A stretch of DNA of 43,022 nucleotides from assembly GCA_035632055.1 (NCBI GenBank), contig DASQHO010000083.1, positions 1 through 43,022 of the forward strand. The letters run 5' to 3'. Both the position numbers and the translations under genes were made by a program. This document shows positions 34,488-41,741 of this stretch, one piece after another. The notes below the pieces were generated by a model. That model worked only from the letters and a program-made list of their open reading frames with translations. It made no database searches and was not told the origin of the DNA. The DNA is from REEB95 sp035632055. GTDB lineage: Bacteria > Pseudomonadota > Alphaproteobacteria > ATCC43930 > CGMCC-115725. Numbering within the stretch: position 1 is the first letter of the stretch; every line of letters begins with the position of its first letter.

Positions 34488-35750
34488 TCAGCCCTCGATC
34501 ATACCAGCGGCGACGGTCGCGTGCGTCTGTTCGTCGATCAAGATCAGCGCGCCGGTCGCACGGTTGGCGCGATAGGGGTCGAAGGCAAGCGGCGCCGCTG
34601 CAACAACGCGGACGCGGGCGATATCGTTGCGGACGAGACCTGTCGCTGGTACCGGCGCGAGGGTCGTCACGTCGAGCCTATGCACCACTTCACCGATATG
34701 GGCAACGGCGCTCCGTGTGCCGACCTTGATCAGGTAGCGACGGCCGGAGGCGAATGGCTCGTCGTCGAACCAGCAGATGGTGGCATCGAGGCGGCTCGCC
34801 ACCTTGGGTTTTGCCGTGGGATGGACGAGGACGTCGCCACGGGCGATGTCAACGGGGTCATCGATCTCAATGCCGATTGATTGCGGCGCAGCGGCATGTT
34901 CGAGCGGCCCATCATAGGTGGTGATTGCTCGTACCCGGGTGGTACTGCCCGAGGGCAAGGCAAGGATCGGATCACCGACAGCGATCCGCCCGGATTCGAT
35001 GCGACCGAGATAGCGACGATACTGGCCCGCTTGCGTCATCGTCCGACGGACCAGCTGCACGGGCAGGCGAAACGGCAGATCATCGGCCGCTGCCGCCGGC
35101 GGAAGGCCTTCAAGAATTGTCAGCAGCGGTTCGCCGTCATACCAGGCCAAGCGGTCGCTGTGCCAAACGACGTTGTCGCCAAACTTCGCTGACAGCGGCA
35201 CCACGATCGGCGGTTCGGCGCCAAGCGTCGCGGCGAAAGCAGCCACCGCGGCGGCAACGGCATCGAAAGGCGCGCGTGCAAAATCCACCAGATCCATCTT
35301 ATTGACGGCGATGACCAGGTGACGGATGCCCAGCAAGTGGGCGAGGAAGAGGTGACGGCGCGTCTGCGTAGTCATGCCGTTGCGTGCATCGACCAGGATC
35401 ATCGCCGCGTCGGCGGTGCTCGCGCCGGTCACCATGTTGCGCGTGTACTGCTCGTGGCCCGGCGTGTCGGCGATGATGAACTTGCGCCGTGGCGTGGCGA
35501 AATAGCGGTAGGCAACGTCGATGGTGATGCCTTGCTCGCGCTCCGCGACCAAGCCATCGGTCAACAGCGATAGATCGATTGCAGCGTCGCCATTGCGCGC
35601 GGCGATGCGCTCGAGCGCGTCGAGCTGGTCATTCGGCACGGCGCCGGCGTCGTGCAGCAGCCGGCCGATGAGCGAGCTCTTACCGTCGTCGACGCTGCCG
35701 GCTGTGGTGAAGCGCAGCAGCCGCGGATCGTTACCGGAGGAAAACGCCAT
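34488..35750 (-). CDS. cysN: Sulfate adenylyltransferase large subunit (GTPase) CysN
   Basis: CysN is the GTPase that drives ATP sulfurylase (with CysD) to make adenosine 5'-phosphosulfate. The 420-residue product has the EF-Tu-like G domain: P-loop in GSVDDGKSS (18-26), REQGITIDVAYRYF switch 1, DTPGHEQYT (95-103) and NKMD (150-153). Beta-barrel domains follow. It stops at the normal CysN C-terminus, with no fused APS kinase. The ATG overlaps the cysD stop by one base. Confidence 0.96.
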   Translation of the reverse strand: MAFSSGNDPRLLRFTTAGSVDDGKSSLIGRLLHDAGAVPNDQLDALERIAARNGDAAIDLSLLTDGLVAEREQGITIDVAYRYFATPRRKFIIADTPGHEQYTRNMVTGASTADAAMILVDARNGMTTQTRRHLFLAHLLGIRHLVIAVNKMDLVDFARAPFDAVAAAVAAFAATLGAEPPIVVPLSAKFGDNVVWHSDRLAWYDGEPLLTILEGLPPAAAADDLPFRLPVQLVRRTMTQAGQYRRYLGRIESGRIAVGDPILALPSGSTTRVRAITTYDGPLEHAAAPQSIGIEIDDPVDIARGDVLVHPTAKPKVASRLDATICWFDDEPFASGRRYLIKVGTRSAVAHIGEVVHRLDVTTLAPVPATGLVRNDIARVRVVAAAPLAFDPYRANRATGALILIDEQTHATVAAGMIEG

Positions 35751-36715
35751 CAAAAATATCCGGCGCGCTTGCGTTCTTCCATCGAAGCGTCGGAGGTCCG
35801 ATCATCGAGCCGCGTCGCGCCGCGTTCGCTTATACGCGCGGTCAAAAGCTCGCTCACGACTTCGTCCGCGTTTGCAGCCGGTGATTCCACCGGTAAGGTG
35901 CAGGAAATATCACCCACGGTGCGGAATCGGACGATCCGCGTCTCGATCGGCTCGTGATCCGCGATTTCGACCGTGTCCGCCACCGGTATCAATGCGCTGC
36001 CGCGCAAAACGACGCGCCGCGGATGCGCGTAATAGAGCGACGGCAGCTCGATGCCCTCGCGGGCGATGTATTGCCACACGTCGAGTTCGGTCCAATTGCT
36101 GAGCGGAAAGATGCGCATGTGCTCGCCCGGATCGAGACGCGTGTTGTACAAGCTCCACAGCTCGGGGCGCTGACGGCGCGGATCCCATTGGCCGAAGGCG
36201 TCGCGGAACGAGAAGATCCGTTCCTTGGCACGGGCTTTTTCCTCGTCGCGGCGCGCGCCCCCGATGCAAGCGTCGAAGCCGAATTCGGCAATCGCGTCGA
36301 GCAGCGTCACGGTCTGAAACGCATTGCGGCTTTGGTTGGCATGCTTTAGCCGGACACGGCCATGGTCAATTGAGTCCTGAACCGTGCGCACGATCAGGCG
36401 TTCGCCGTGCTCGGCGACAAGACGGTCACGGAAGGCGATCACCTCGGAGAAATTGTGCCCGGTATCGACATGCAACAGCGGAAATGGCAGCCGTCCGGGG
36501 CGAAGCGCCTTCTCGGCAAGCCGCAACAGAACCGTCGAATCCTTCCCGCCCGAGAACAATAGTACCGGATTGCGGAACTCGGCGGCGACCTCGCGCAGAA
36601 TGTGGATGGCCTCGCTCTCGAGCGCATCGAGATGCGCGGTGGACCGCACCCGAGCCGGTGTTGCCGACGCGGCCGGCGGCCGCTCCATCGTCACGATAGT
36701 CTCGTCGCTGCTCAT
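35750..36715 (-). CDS. cysD: Sulfate adenylyltransferase small subunit CysD
   Basis: CysD is the PP-loop adenylyltransferase that joins sulfate to AMP. The 321-residue product has LFSGGKDSTVLLRLAEKAL (PP-loop) and LLHVDTGHNFSEVIAFRD. GFDACIGGARRDEEKARAKERIFSFRD and PLSNWTELDVWQYI follow. It ends with the family tail EERKRAGYF. The ATG overlaps the cysH stop (ATGA), and its own stop shares a base with the cysN ATG. The open frame continues 20 codons upstream inside cysH, which is rejected. Confidence 0.96.
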   Translation of the reverse strand: MSSDETIVTMERPPAASATPARVRSTAHLDALESEAIHILREVAAEFRNPVLLFSGGKDSTVLLRLAEKALRPGRLPFPLLHVDTGHNFSEVIAFRDRLVAEHGERLIVRTVQDSIDHGRVRLKHANQSRNAFQTVTLLDAIAEFGFDACIGGARRDEEKARAKERIFSFRDAFGQWDPRRQRPELWSLYNTRLDPGEHMRIFPLSNWTELDVWQYIAREGIELPSLYYAHPRRVVLRGSALIPVADTVEIADHEPIETRIVRFRTVGDISCTLPVESPAANADEVVSELLTARISERGATRLDDRTSDASMEERKRAGYF

Positions 36716-37401
36716 GATGCCTTCCGGTGCGGATGCAAGCCGCATTCGCGATGCTCGGCTGATTCCCACCACCACCGGCCGGCGCGCTGGTCTTCACCCG
36801 GCGCGATCGCTCGAGTGCATGGCGCGCAACCGATGCTGGGATAGCCGCGATCGTGGAGCGCGTTGTATGGAACCGAATGCTGGCGGATGTAGGCCCACAC
36901 ACTGTCATCGGACCAATCGGCGAGCGGATTGAATTTGGGGAGGCCGTGCTCGGCATCCCATTCCTGCACCGCGAGGTCGCGGCGCGTAACCGATTGGGCC
37001 CGGCGTTGGCCGGTGATCCAGGCCTGTTTGCCGGCAATCGCGCGCCGCAGCGGCTTGACCTTGCGCAGGAAGCAACATTCAAGGCGCAGCGCCTGGCTGT
37101 CGTAAAACGCGTTCGGACCGTTGGCCGCGACGTAGCGCTCGATATCGGCGGCGTCGGGCGTGATCACCGTAATCGGAATCCGATAACGTTGTCGGGTCGC
37201 GTGGATGAGCGAGTGCGTCTCTTCCGGAAGCCGGCCTGTGTCGAGCGTGAAGACTTCGATCGGCAGGCGATGCCGCGCCAGCAAATCGATCAGCACCATG
37301 TCCTCGGCGCCCAAGCTCGCCGCGAGCGCCGCCGGGGCGTGCGTTTCGGCAATCATGCGCAGCAGGCTCAGGACCCGGTGCGTCGGCTCTTCGGGGTTCA
37401 C
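36712..37401 (-). CDS. cysH: Thioredoxin-dependent APS (phosphoadenylyl-sulfate) reductase
   Basis: CysH reduces activated sulfate to sulfite. The 229-residue product has the PP-loop-type N-terminus (ALAASLGAEDMVLIDLL) and FTLDTGRLPEETHSL. Two cysteine pairs, CC at 109-110 and CAPC at 192-195, bind the [4Fe-4S] cluster that defines enzymes acting on APS. The catalytic cysteine C220 lies in the C-terminal ECGLH. The start is GTG with GAGAGG upstream. It heads the operon cysH-cysD-cysN-TauE. No sulfite reductase gene is nearby. Confidence 0.94.
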   Translation of the reverse strand: MNPEEPTHRVLSLLRMIAETHAPAALAASLGAEDMVLIDLLARHRLPIEVFTLDTGRLPEETHSLIHATRQRYRIPITVITPDAADIERYVAANGPNAFYDSQALRLECCFLRKVKPLRRAIAGKQAWITGQRRAQSVTRRDLAVQEWDAEHGLPKFNPLADWSDDSVWAYIRQHSVPYNALHDRGYPSIGCAPCTRAIAPGEDQRAGRWWWESAEHRECGLHPHRKAS

Positions 37402-37466
37402 GGAAACCTCTCTTCAACCAACCAGGGCTAAGAATCCCCGTGGTGATACACTCTTATTGTCACCGA

Positions 37467-37485
37467 TATCAATGTATTATTGATA
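37467..37485. promoter_or_regulatory. Perfect inverted repeat upstream of cysH
   Basis: TATCAAT-gtatt-ATTGATA is a perfect 7-5-7 inverted repeat in the AT-rich gap 66 bases before the cysH start. It is a plausible operator for the sulfate operon; the regulator is unknown. Confidence 0.5.
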
Positions 37486-37510
37486 AAAACCACAGCAGTT
37501 ATATGTTATA

Positions 37511-37519
37511 TGTGGATAA
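37511..37519 (-). promoter_or_regulatory. Perfect DnaA box (reverse orientation)
   Basis: TGTGGATAA is the exact reverse complement of TTATCCACA. It sits in the same AT-rich 147-base gap as the cysH inverted repeat, next to two tandem copies of GTTATAT. One box alone does not show function. Confidence 0.35.
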
Positions 37520-37548
37520 CTCTCGAATAAACCTGCGGCATTAATGAT

Positions 37549-38532
37549 TTAGCGCAGGATTCGATCGAACAGGCCGATGGTAAAATTAACGGGCATGGTA
37601 ATCGGTCCGGCCCGTCCCCAATAGCGTTCGGGCACTGGTGGCACCGGCGAACCGTCGTGCAGCATGGCGAGCGCTGCCTGATCAAGCAACGGATTGCCCG
37701 AGCTCTTGGTAATCCACGCGCCGGTAACCGTACCATCGTGGGCGAGGGTAAACGCCACCATCACCGTGCCCTCCTGTTTCTTCTTAAGCGCATCGTCGGG
37801 GTAATGCTTGTAGCGCTCGAGGTGCCGGCGCACGCGGTCGAGATAATCATCGGGCGAACCGGTGCCGTAGCCGGGTCCACCCGGACCTTGGCTCACGCCG
37901 AAATTGCCGTTGCCGGTGCTGCCGACGCCTTGCGCGCCGGTGCCCAGCGCCGCGGGTGCGCCGGCTTGTGCCACGGCTGTCGGTGGTGCTGAAGGCGCCG
38001 GCGCGGCCAGCGGTGTCGCTGTCACGGTTGGCGCCGGCTTCGGCGCAGGCTTGGGCGCCGGTGCCGCGGTTGGCTTGACGATACGTTGCTGCGGTGTCGC
38101 TTGATGCTGGCGTGGTTTAGGCGGCGCGGTATCAAGCTGGACGACACGCGGTACCGGTTTGGGCGTCGGCAATGGCGGCGCCGCGTCGCTGGCTTGCGGC
38201 GTGGCATCGCTTGGCGCGGCATGCGCGTGGCTGCTCGCTTGGCGCTGTGCCGCGGTATCGTGCTGTCCGGGCAGTCTAGCTTGACCGCCACTGCCGCCGG
38301 GTGAACCGGCGCCACCGCCGGTGCCTTCGAATTTAATCGTGACCGGCGGAAACACGATTTCCTGCGGTGGCGGGATGTGCCAAAGGCCGAGCAGCAGTAC
38401 GAGGATAAGACTGTGCAGAAGCACAGAATCGGCAATGCTGCGCCACAGGCGCTTGCGATCCTTCCGGTCACGGAATTGATCCGCCGGTTCAGGCGTTATC
38501 GGGGTGTAGACGCCCTCGGTCGCCACGGCCAT
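37549..38532 (-). CDS. TonB-family energy-transducing protein
   Basis: The 327-residue product has a short cytoplasmic N-terminus and a single membrane anchor (about residues 34-52), with the histidine H40 expected in TonB anchors. A very long proline/alanine-rich periplasmic spacer (about 55-220) follows. The C-terminal TonB domain reads YLDRVRRHLERYKHYPDDALKKKQEGTVMVAFTL, then DGTVTGAWITKSSGNPLLDQAALAML. It would pass proton-motive force from ExbB/ExbD (not in this window) to outer-membrane receptors. A TTG start seven codons upstream is also open; neither has a good ribosome site. It is divergent from the DUF1499 gene. Confidence 0.88.
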   Translation of the reverse strand: MAVATEGVYTPITPEPADQFRDRKDRKRLWRSIADSVLLHSLILVLLLGLWHIPPPQEIVFPPVTIKFEGTGGGAGSPGGSGGQARLPGQHDTAAQRQASSHAHAAPSDATPQASDAAPPLPTPKPVPRVVQLDTAPPKPRQHQATPQQRIVKPTAAPAPKPAPKPAPTVTATPLAAPAPSAPPTAVAQAGAPAALGTGAQGVGSTGNGNFGVSQGPGGPGYGTGSPDDYLDRVRRHLERYKHYPDDALKKKQEGTVMVAFTLAHDGTVTGAWITKSSGNPLLDQAALAMLHDGSPVPPVPERYWGRAGPITMPVNFTIGLFDRILR

Positions 38533-38645
38533 TGGGTGTGCAAAAAACTTCAATAAACGACATGGCGCCGAATGCCAAGCGAATCAAATGGCTGGAGCGA
38601 GTCCCGCGGATTACTGCGGGCCAGCCGGAGTGGGATGAAACGGTG

Positions 38646-39434
38646 ATGACGGCCGGCGAGACGATGACAGTGCGACCGTCGCATTACGTCAGCGGTTTCG
38701 CAACCGTCGGCGCATGTGCGCTGGCGCTCATCGCGCTTGGCGGATTCGCCGCCGCGCCAGCCGGTTGGCGGATGGGTCTTTGGTACTACACCGTCGCATT
38801 CGTGATCATGCGTTATGCGGCGTACGTCGCTTTGATTGCGGCAGCGACTGCTTGCGTTGCGCTGTTCAGTTGGCCGCGCCTGTCGCCGGGGAGACGAATT
38901 GCGGCGATTGCCGCTTTGGCGATTGCCGCAATCGTGATCTACGTGCCCTGGCAATATGCACGGCTCGCTGCGACCACGCCGCCGATCCACGACATTACCA
39001 CCGACACCGTCAATCCCCCGCCGTTCTGGGTCGTGCTCCCGGCGCGCGCCGAAGAGAACGCCAACTCGGTCGAGTACGGTGGCATTGCGGTCGCGAAGCT
39101 GCAGCAAGCCGCCTATCCGCAGATCGTGCCGGTTATGACAACGCTGCCGCCGCGACAAGCCTTCGCCGTCGCGCTGGCGACTGCACAGGCGATGCCGGGA
39201 TGGATTGATGTCGTCGCCGAGCCCGAGGCTTGGCGTATCGAAGCAAGCCAGGAATCGTTCTGGATGCGCTTCACTGACGATGTTTCGATCCGTATCTCGT
39301 CGAATGGTGCCGGCAGCCGCATCGATGTGCGCTCGCTGTCGCGCCAGGGTCGTGGCGATTTCGGCGACAACGCCGCACGCGTCACCGCGTATCTCGGCGC
39401 GCTCAAGGCGCGCCTGGCGTCCGCCGCGCATTAG
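38646..39434 (+). CDS. DUF1499 membrane protein
   Basis: The 262-residue product has three hydrophobic helices in its first 120 residues (FATVGACALALIALGGFAA; YVALIAAATACVALF; IAAIAALAIAAIVIYVPW). A DUF1499-type soluble domain follows, introduced by PPIHDITTDTVNPPPFW, with ATAQAMPGWIDVVAEP and a C-terminal RIDVRSLSRQGRGDFGDNAARVTAYL. The function of the family is unknown. The start is uncertain: in-frame ATGs occur at 38562, 38646 and 38664, and the first would lie close to the divergent TonB-like gene. The chosen ATG follows a purine-rich GGGATGAAA. Confidence 0.78.
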   Translation: MTAGETMTVRPSHYVSGFATVGACALALIALGGFAAAPAGWRMGLWYYTVAFVIMRYAAYVALIAAATACVALFSWPRLSPGRRIAAIAALAIAAIVIYVPWQYARLAATTPPIHDITTDTVNPPPFWVVLPARAEENANSVEYGGIAVAKLQQAAYPQIVPVMTTLPPRQAFAVALATAQAMPGWIDVVAEPEAWRIEASQESFWMRFTDDVSIRISSNGAGSRIDVRSLSRQGRGDFGDNAARVTAYLGALKARLASAAH

Positions 39435-39526
39435 GCGCGATTGCGGCCGGCGGCCGCGTGTGGCAAGTTTGCCGCCCTTCCGCATCGCTGAATTTATCGC
39501 CTTACGAACGAAAGGACGGCGTCGTC

Positions 39527-40369
39527 ATGAAGTTGCTGCGCTTCGGGCAGGCGGGCCACGAGAAGCCGGGCCTCGTCGACAAGAGTGGGCAGATCCGCGA
39601 TCTCTCCGGCGTCATCGACGACATCACGCCAGACCAGCTCGCACCCGCTGCGCTCGACAAGCTGCGCAAACTCGATCCGGCGAAGCTGCCGATGGTGTCG
39701 GGCAATCCGCGGCTCGGACCACCGGTCGCGAATGTGCCCAAGATCATCGCCGTCGGGCTCAACTACATCGATCACGCCAACGAGGCGACGATGAAGATTC
39801 CGACCGAGCCGGTGCTGTTCATGAAGTCTATCACGTCCTACACCGGCCCGAACGACGACGTCGTTCTGCCGAGGAATTCGATCAAGGGTGACTGGGAGGT
39901 CGAGCTCGGTATCTTCATCGGCACCAAGGCACAATATGTTTCCAAGCAGGACGCACTGAAACACATCGCCGGCTACACCATCGTCAACGACGTTTCCGAG
40001 CGCAATTTCCAGCTCGAACGCGGTCCGCAATGGATGAAAGGTAAGGGCTGCGACACGTTCTGTCCCACCGGGCCGTGGCTGGTGACACAAGATGAAGTCG
40101 CCGATCCGCAAAATCTCGAGGTCATGTGCGAGGTCAGCGGCCAGGTGATGCAAAAGGCCTCGACCAAGGACATGATCTTCGATTGTGCGACCATCGTCAG
40201 CTACACCAGCGAGTTCGTGACGTTGATGCCGGGTGATCTGATCGCCACTGGTACTCCGTCGGGAGTGGGGCTCGGCCGCAATCGGTTCCTCAAGCCCGGC
40301 GACACCATGCGGCTGACCGTGACGGGCATGGGCGAACAGCGGCAAAAGGTGGTGGCTTACCGCCCGTAA
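39527..40369 (+). CDS. Fumarylacetoacetate hydrolase-family enzyme
   Basis: The 280-residue cytosolic enzyme of the FAH superfamily has metal ligands visible in DWEVELGIFIG and NDVSERNFQ. KIIAVGLNYIDHANEA, the segment GCDTFCPTGPWLVTQDEV and MPGDLIATGTPSGVGLGR are other landmarks. The N-terminal 70 residues form the usual small domain. Members hydrolyse or decarboxylate acylpyruvates, ureidoglycolate or diketo-deoxy sugars; the substrate cannot be fixed here. AAAGGA about ten bases before the ATG supports the start; a longer frame upstream lacks homology. Confidence 0.9.
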   Translation: MKLLRFGQAGHEKPGLVDKSGQIRDLSGVIDDITPDQLAPAALDKLRKLDPAKLPMVSGNPRLGPPVANVPKIIAVGLNYIDHANEATMKIPTEPVLFMKSITSYTGPNDDVVLPRNSIKGDWEVELGIFIGTKAQYVSKQDALKHIAGYTIVNDVSERNFQLERGPQWMKGKGCDTFCPTGPWLVTQDEVADPQNLEVMCEVSGQVMQKASTKDMIFDCATIVSYTSEFVTLMPGDLIATGTPSGVGLGRNRFLKPGDTMRLTVTGMGEQRQKVVAYRP

Positions 40370-40483
40370 TCGATTGAGCGTGTCCCACCGGCGGGTCTGT
40401 CCGCATGCTGGCGGTCGGCACGGATTCGCGCTAACCTAAACAGTTATTTAGCTGTCTCCGGGGAGGGGGGTTTCCTGACTGCC

Positions 40484-41026
40484 ATGTACGACCGTCGTCC
40501 TGATTATTTCCGTGCCGATGACGCACCGCCGTCCGGCCGCCGCGTCGAAGCCAAGGTCAAATGGTTCAACACCGCCAAAGGTTTCGGCTTTGTGACTTTG
40601 TCCGATGGCACGCCCGACGCTTTCCTGCCGATGGCGGTATTGCGCCGGGCCGGCTATGGCGAGGCGCGCGAAGGCGCGTCGATCGTCTGCGAAGTGGGCG
40701 CGGGCGCCAAAGGGCCCTTGGTGGTCAGCGTCCTCAATCTCGACAACAGCACGGCCGTCGCCAGTGGTGGCAACGGCGGAGGTGGCCCACGTGCCAGCAC
40801 CGTACCGCGTGGCCCGGCCCAGACCATGCAGGGCGCGGTTAAATGGTTCGAGCCGGACAAAGGTTATGGCTTCATTGCGCCAGAGGGCGGCGGCAAGGAC
40901 ATTTTCGTGCACGTTACCGCCCTGCGGCGCAGCGGCGTCAATGCCCTCGAACCGGGGCAAAGGGTGCGCGTCGATGTCATCGAGGGCCGTAAAGGGCTCG
41001 AGGCTGATCACGTCACGTTGCTATAA
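40484..41026 (+). CDS. Double cold-shock-domain protein
   Basis: The 180-residue nucleic-acid-binding protein carries two cold-shock domains. The first (about residues 20-87) has RNP1-like KWFNTAKGFGFV, and the second (about 114-180) has KWFEPDKGYGFIAPEGGGKDIFVHVTAL. A glycine-rich linker joins them. The first domain is degenerate at the RNP2 position (DAFLPMAVL instead of DIFVHxxxL). The leader of about 114 bases contains a GGGGAGGGGGG tract some 15 bases before the ATG, an unusual distance for a ribosome site. Two-domain proteins of this type are typical of alphaproteobacteria. Confidence 0.93.
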   Translation: MYDRRPDYFRADDAPPSGRRVEAKVKWFNTAKGFGFVTLSDGTPDAFLPMAVLRRAGYGEAREGASIVCEVGAGAKGPLVVSVLNLDNSTAVASGGNGGGGPRASTVPRGPAQTMQGAVKWFEPDKGYGFIAPEGGGKDIFVHVTALRRSGVNALEPGQRVRVDVIEGRKGLEADHVTLL

Positions 41027-41040
41027 AACCAAAGTTCCGC

Positions 41041-41062
41041 CGCCGACGTATCGGTGTCGGCG
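41041..41062. repeat. Hairpin between the cold-shock gene and pmtA
   Basis: CGCCGAC and GTCGGCG form a perfect 7-bp GC-rich stem around an 8-base loop, 15 bases after the cold-shock gene stop. There is no T-run, so it is not a standard terminator. Confidence 0.4.
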
Positions 41063-41102
41063 CGCGAGTGTTATCGAGTTAAAGCGTCGGAGCATGTAGT
41101 TC

Positions 41103-41729
41103 ATGGATCTGCAGGACACACTGAAGACGTATCGACTGTTTTCAGGCTCCTACGATTTCGTCTTCGGTCCAATTTTCCATCCTGGACGCAAGGCCGCAGT
41201 CCGTATCGCCAACAATCTGCCAGGGCAACGGATCCTCGAGGTCGGCGTTGGCACCGGCCTGTCGCTGCCTTATTTCCGTTCCGATTCCGAAGTCACCGGC
41301 ATCGACGTCTCGGCTGAGATGCTGGCCAAGGCCAAGGCACGCGTCGCGCGCAAACACCTGACGCAGGTCAAGGCGTTGCAGGTGATGGATGCCGAGCAGA
41401 CGAGTTTTGCCGATGACAGTTTCGACGCTGTCCTGGCGCTCTATGTCGCGTCGGTTGTGCCTAATCCGGCGCGCTTCGCGGCCGAGATGCGGCGCGTCTG
41501 CCGGCCCGGCGGCACCATCGTCATCGTCAATCATTTTATGAGCGAAAATTGGCTTGTGAGTCGCTTCGAGAAGGCGCTCGCACCGCTCGCCGGCAAGATC
41601 GGGTTCCACGCCGATTTCGCGCTCGATAAGTTCATCACCGGCGGCAAGCTGGAAGTGCGCGACGTCCGGCCGAGCAATCTGTTCGGCTACTGGAAGCTGC
41701 TGCGGTGCGCCAATAACAAGGCGGCTTAA
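41103..41729 (+). CDS. pmtA: Phosphatidylethanolamine N-methyltransferase, PmtA-type class I SAM methyltransferase
   Basis: The 208-residue product is a soluble or membrane-associated class I SAM methyltransferase. Motif I is ILEVGVGTGLSLP (44-56), the acidic loop GIDVSAEMLAKAKAR follows, and MDAEQTSFADDSFDAVLALYVASVVPNP leads to RRVCRPGGTIVIVNHF. The N-terminus, FSGSYDFVFGPIFHPGRKAA, and the near-200-residue length match the Rhodobacter-type PmtA, which methylates phosphatidylethanolamine stepwise to phosphatidylcholine. A related small-molecule or quinone methyltransferase cannot be fully excluded. Confidence 0.8.
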   Translation: MDLQDTLKTYRLFSGSYDFVFGPIFHPGRKAAVRIANNLPGQRILEVGVGTGLSLPYFRSDSEVTGIDVSAEMLAKAKARVARKHLTQVKALQVMDAEQTSFADDSFDAVLALYVASVVPNPARFAAEMRRVCRPGGTIVIVNHFMSENWLVSRFEKALAPLAGKIGFHADFALDKFITGGKLEVRDVRPSNLFGYWKLLRCANNKAA

Positions 41730-41741
41730 GCGCGCGTTCGT

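Noticed and set aside
38016..38370. Proline/alanine repeats in the TonB-like gene as a nucleotide repeat array
   Set aside because: This is low-complexity coding sequence of the periplasmic spacer, with no regular nucleotide unit or spacer pattern of a CRISPR or satellite.
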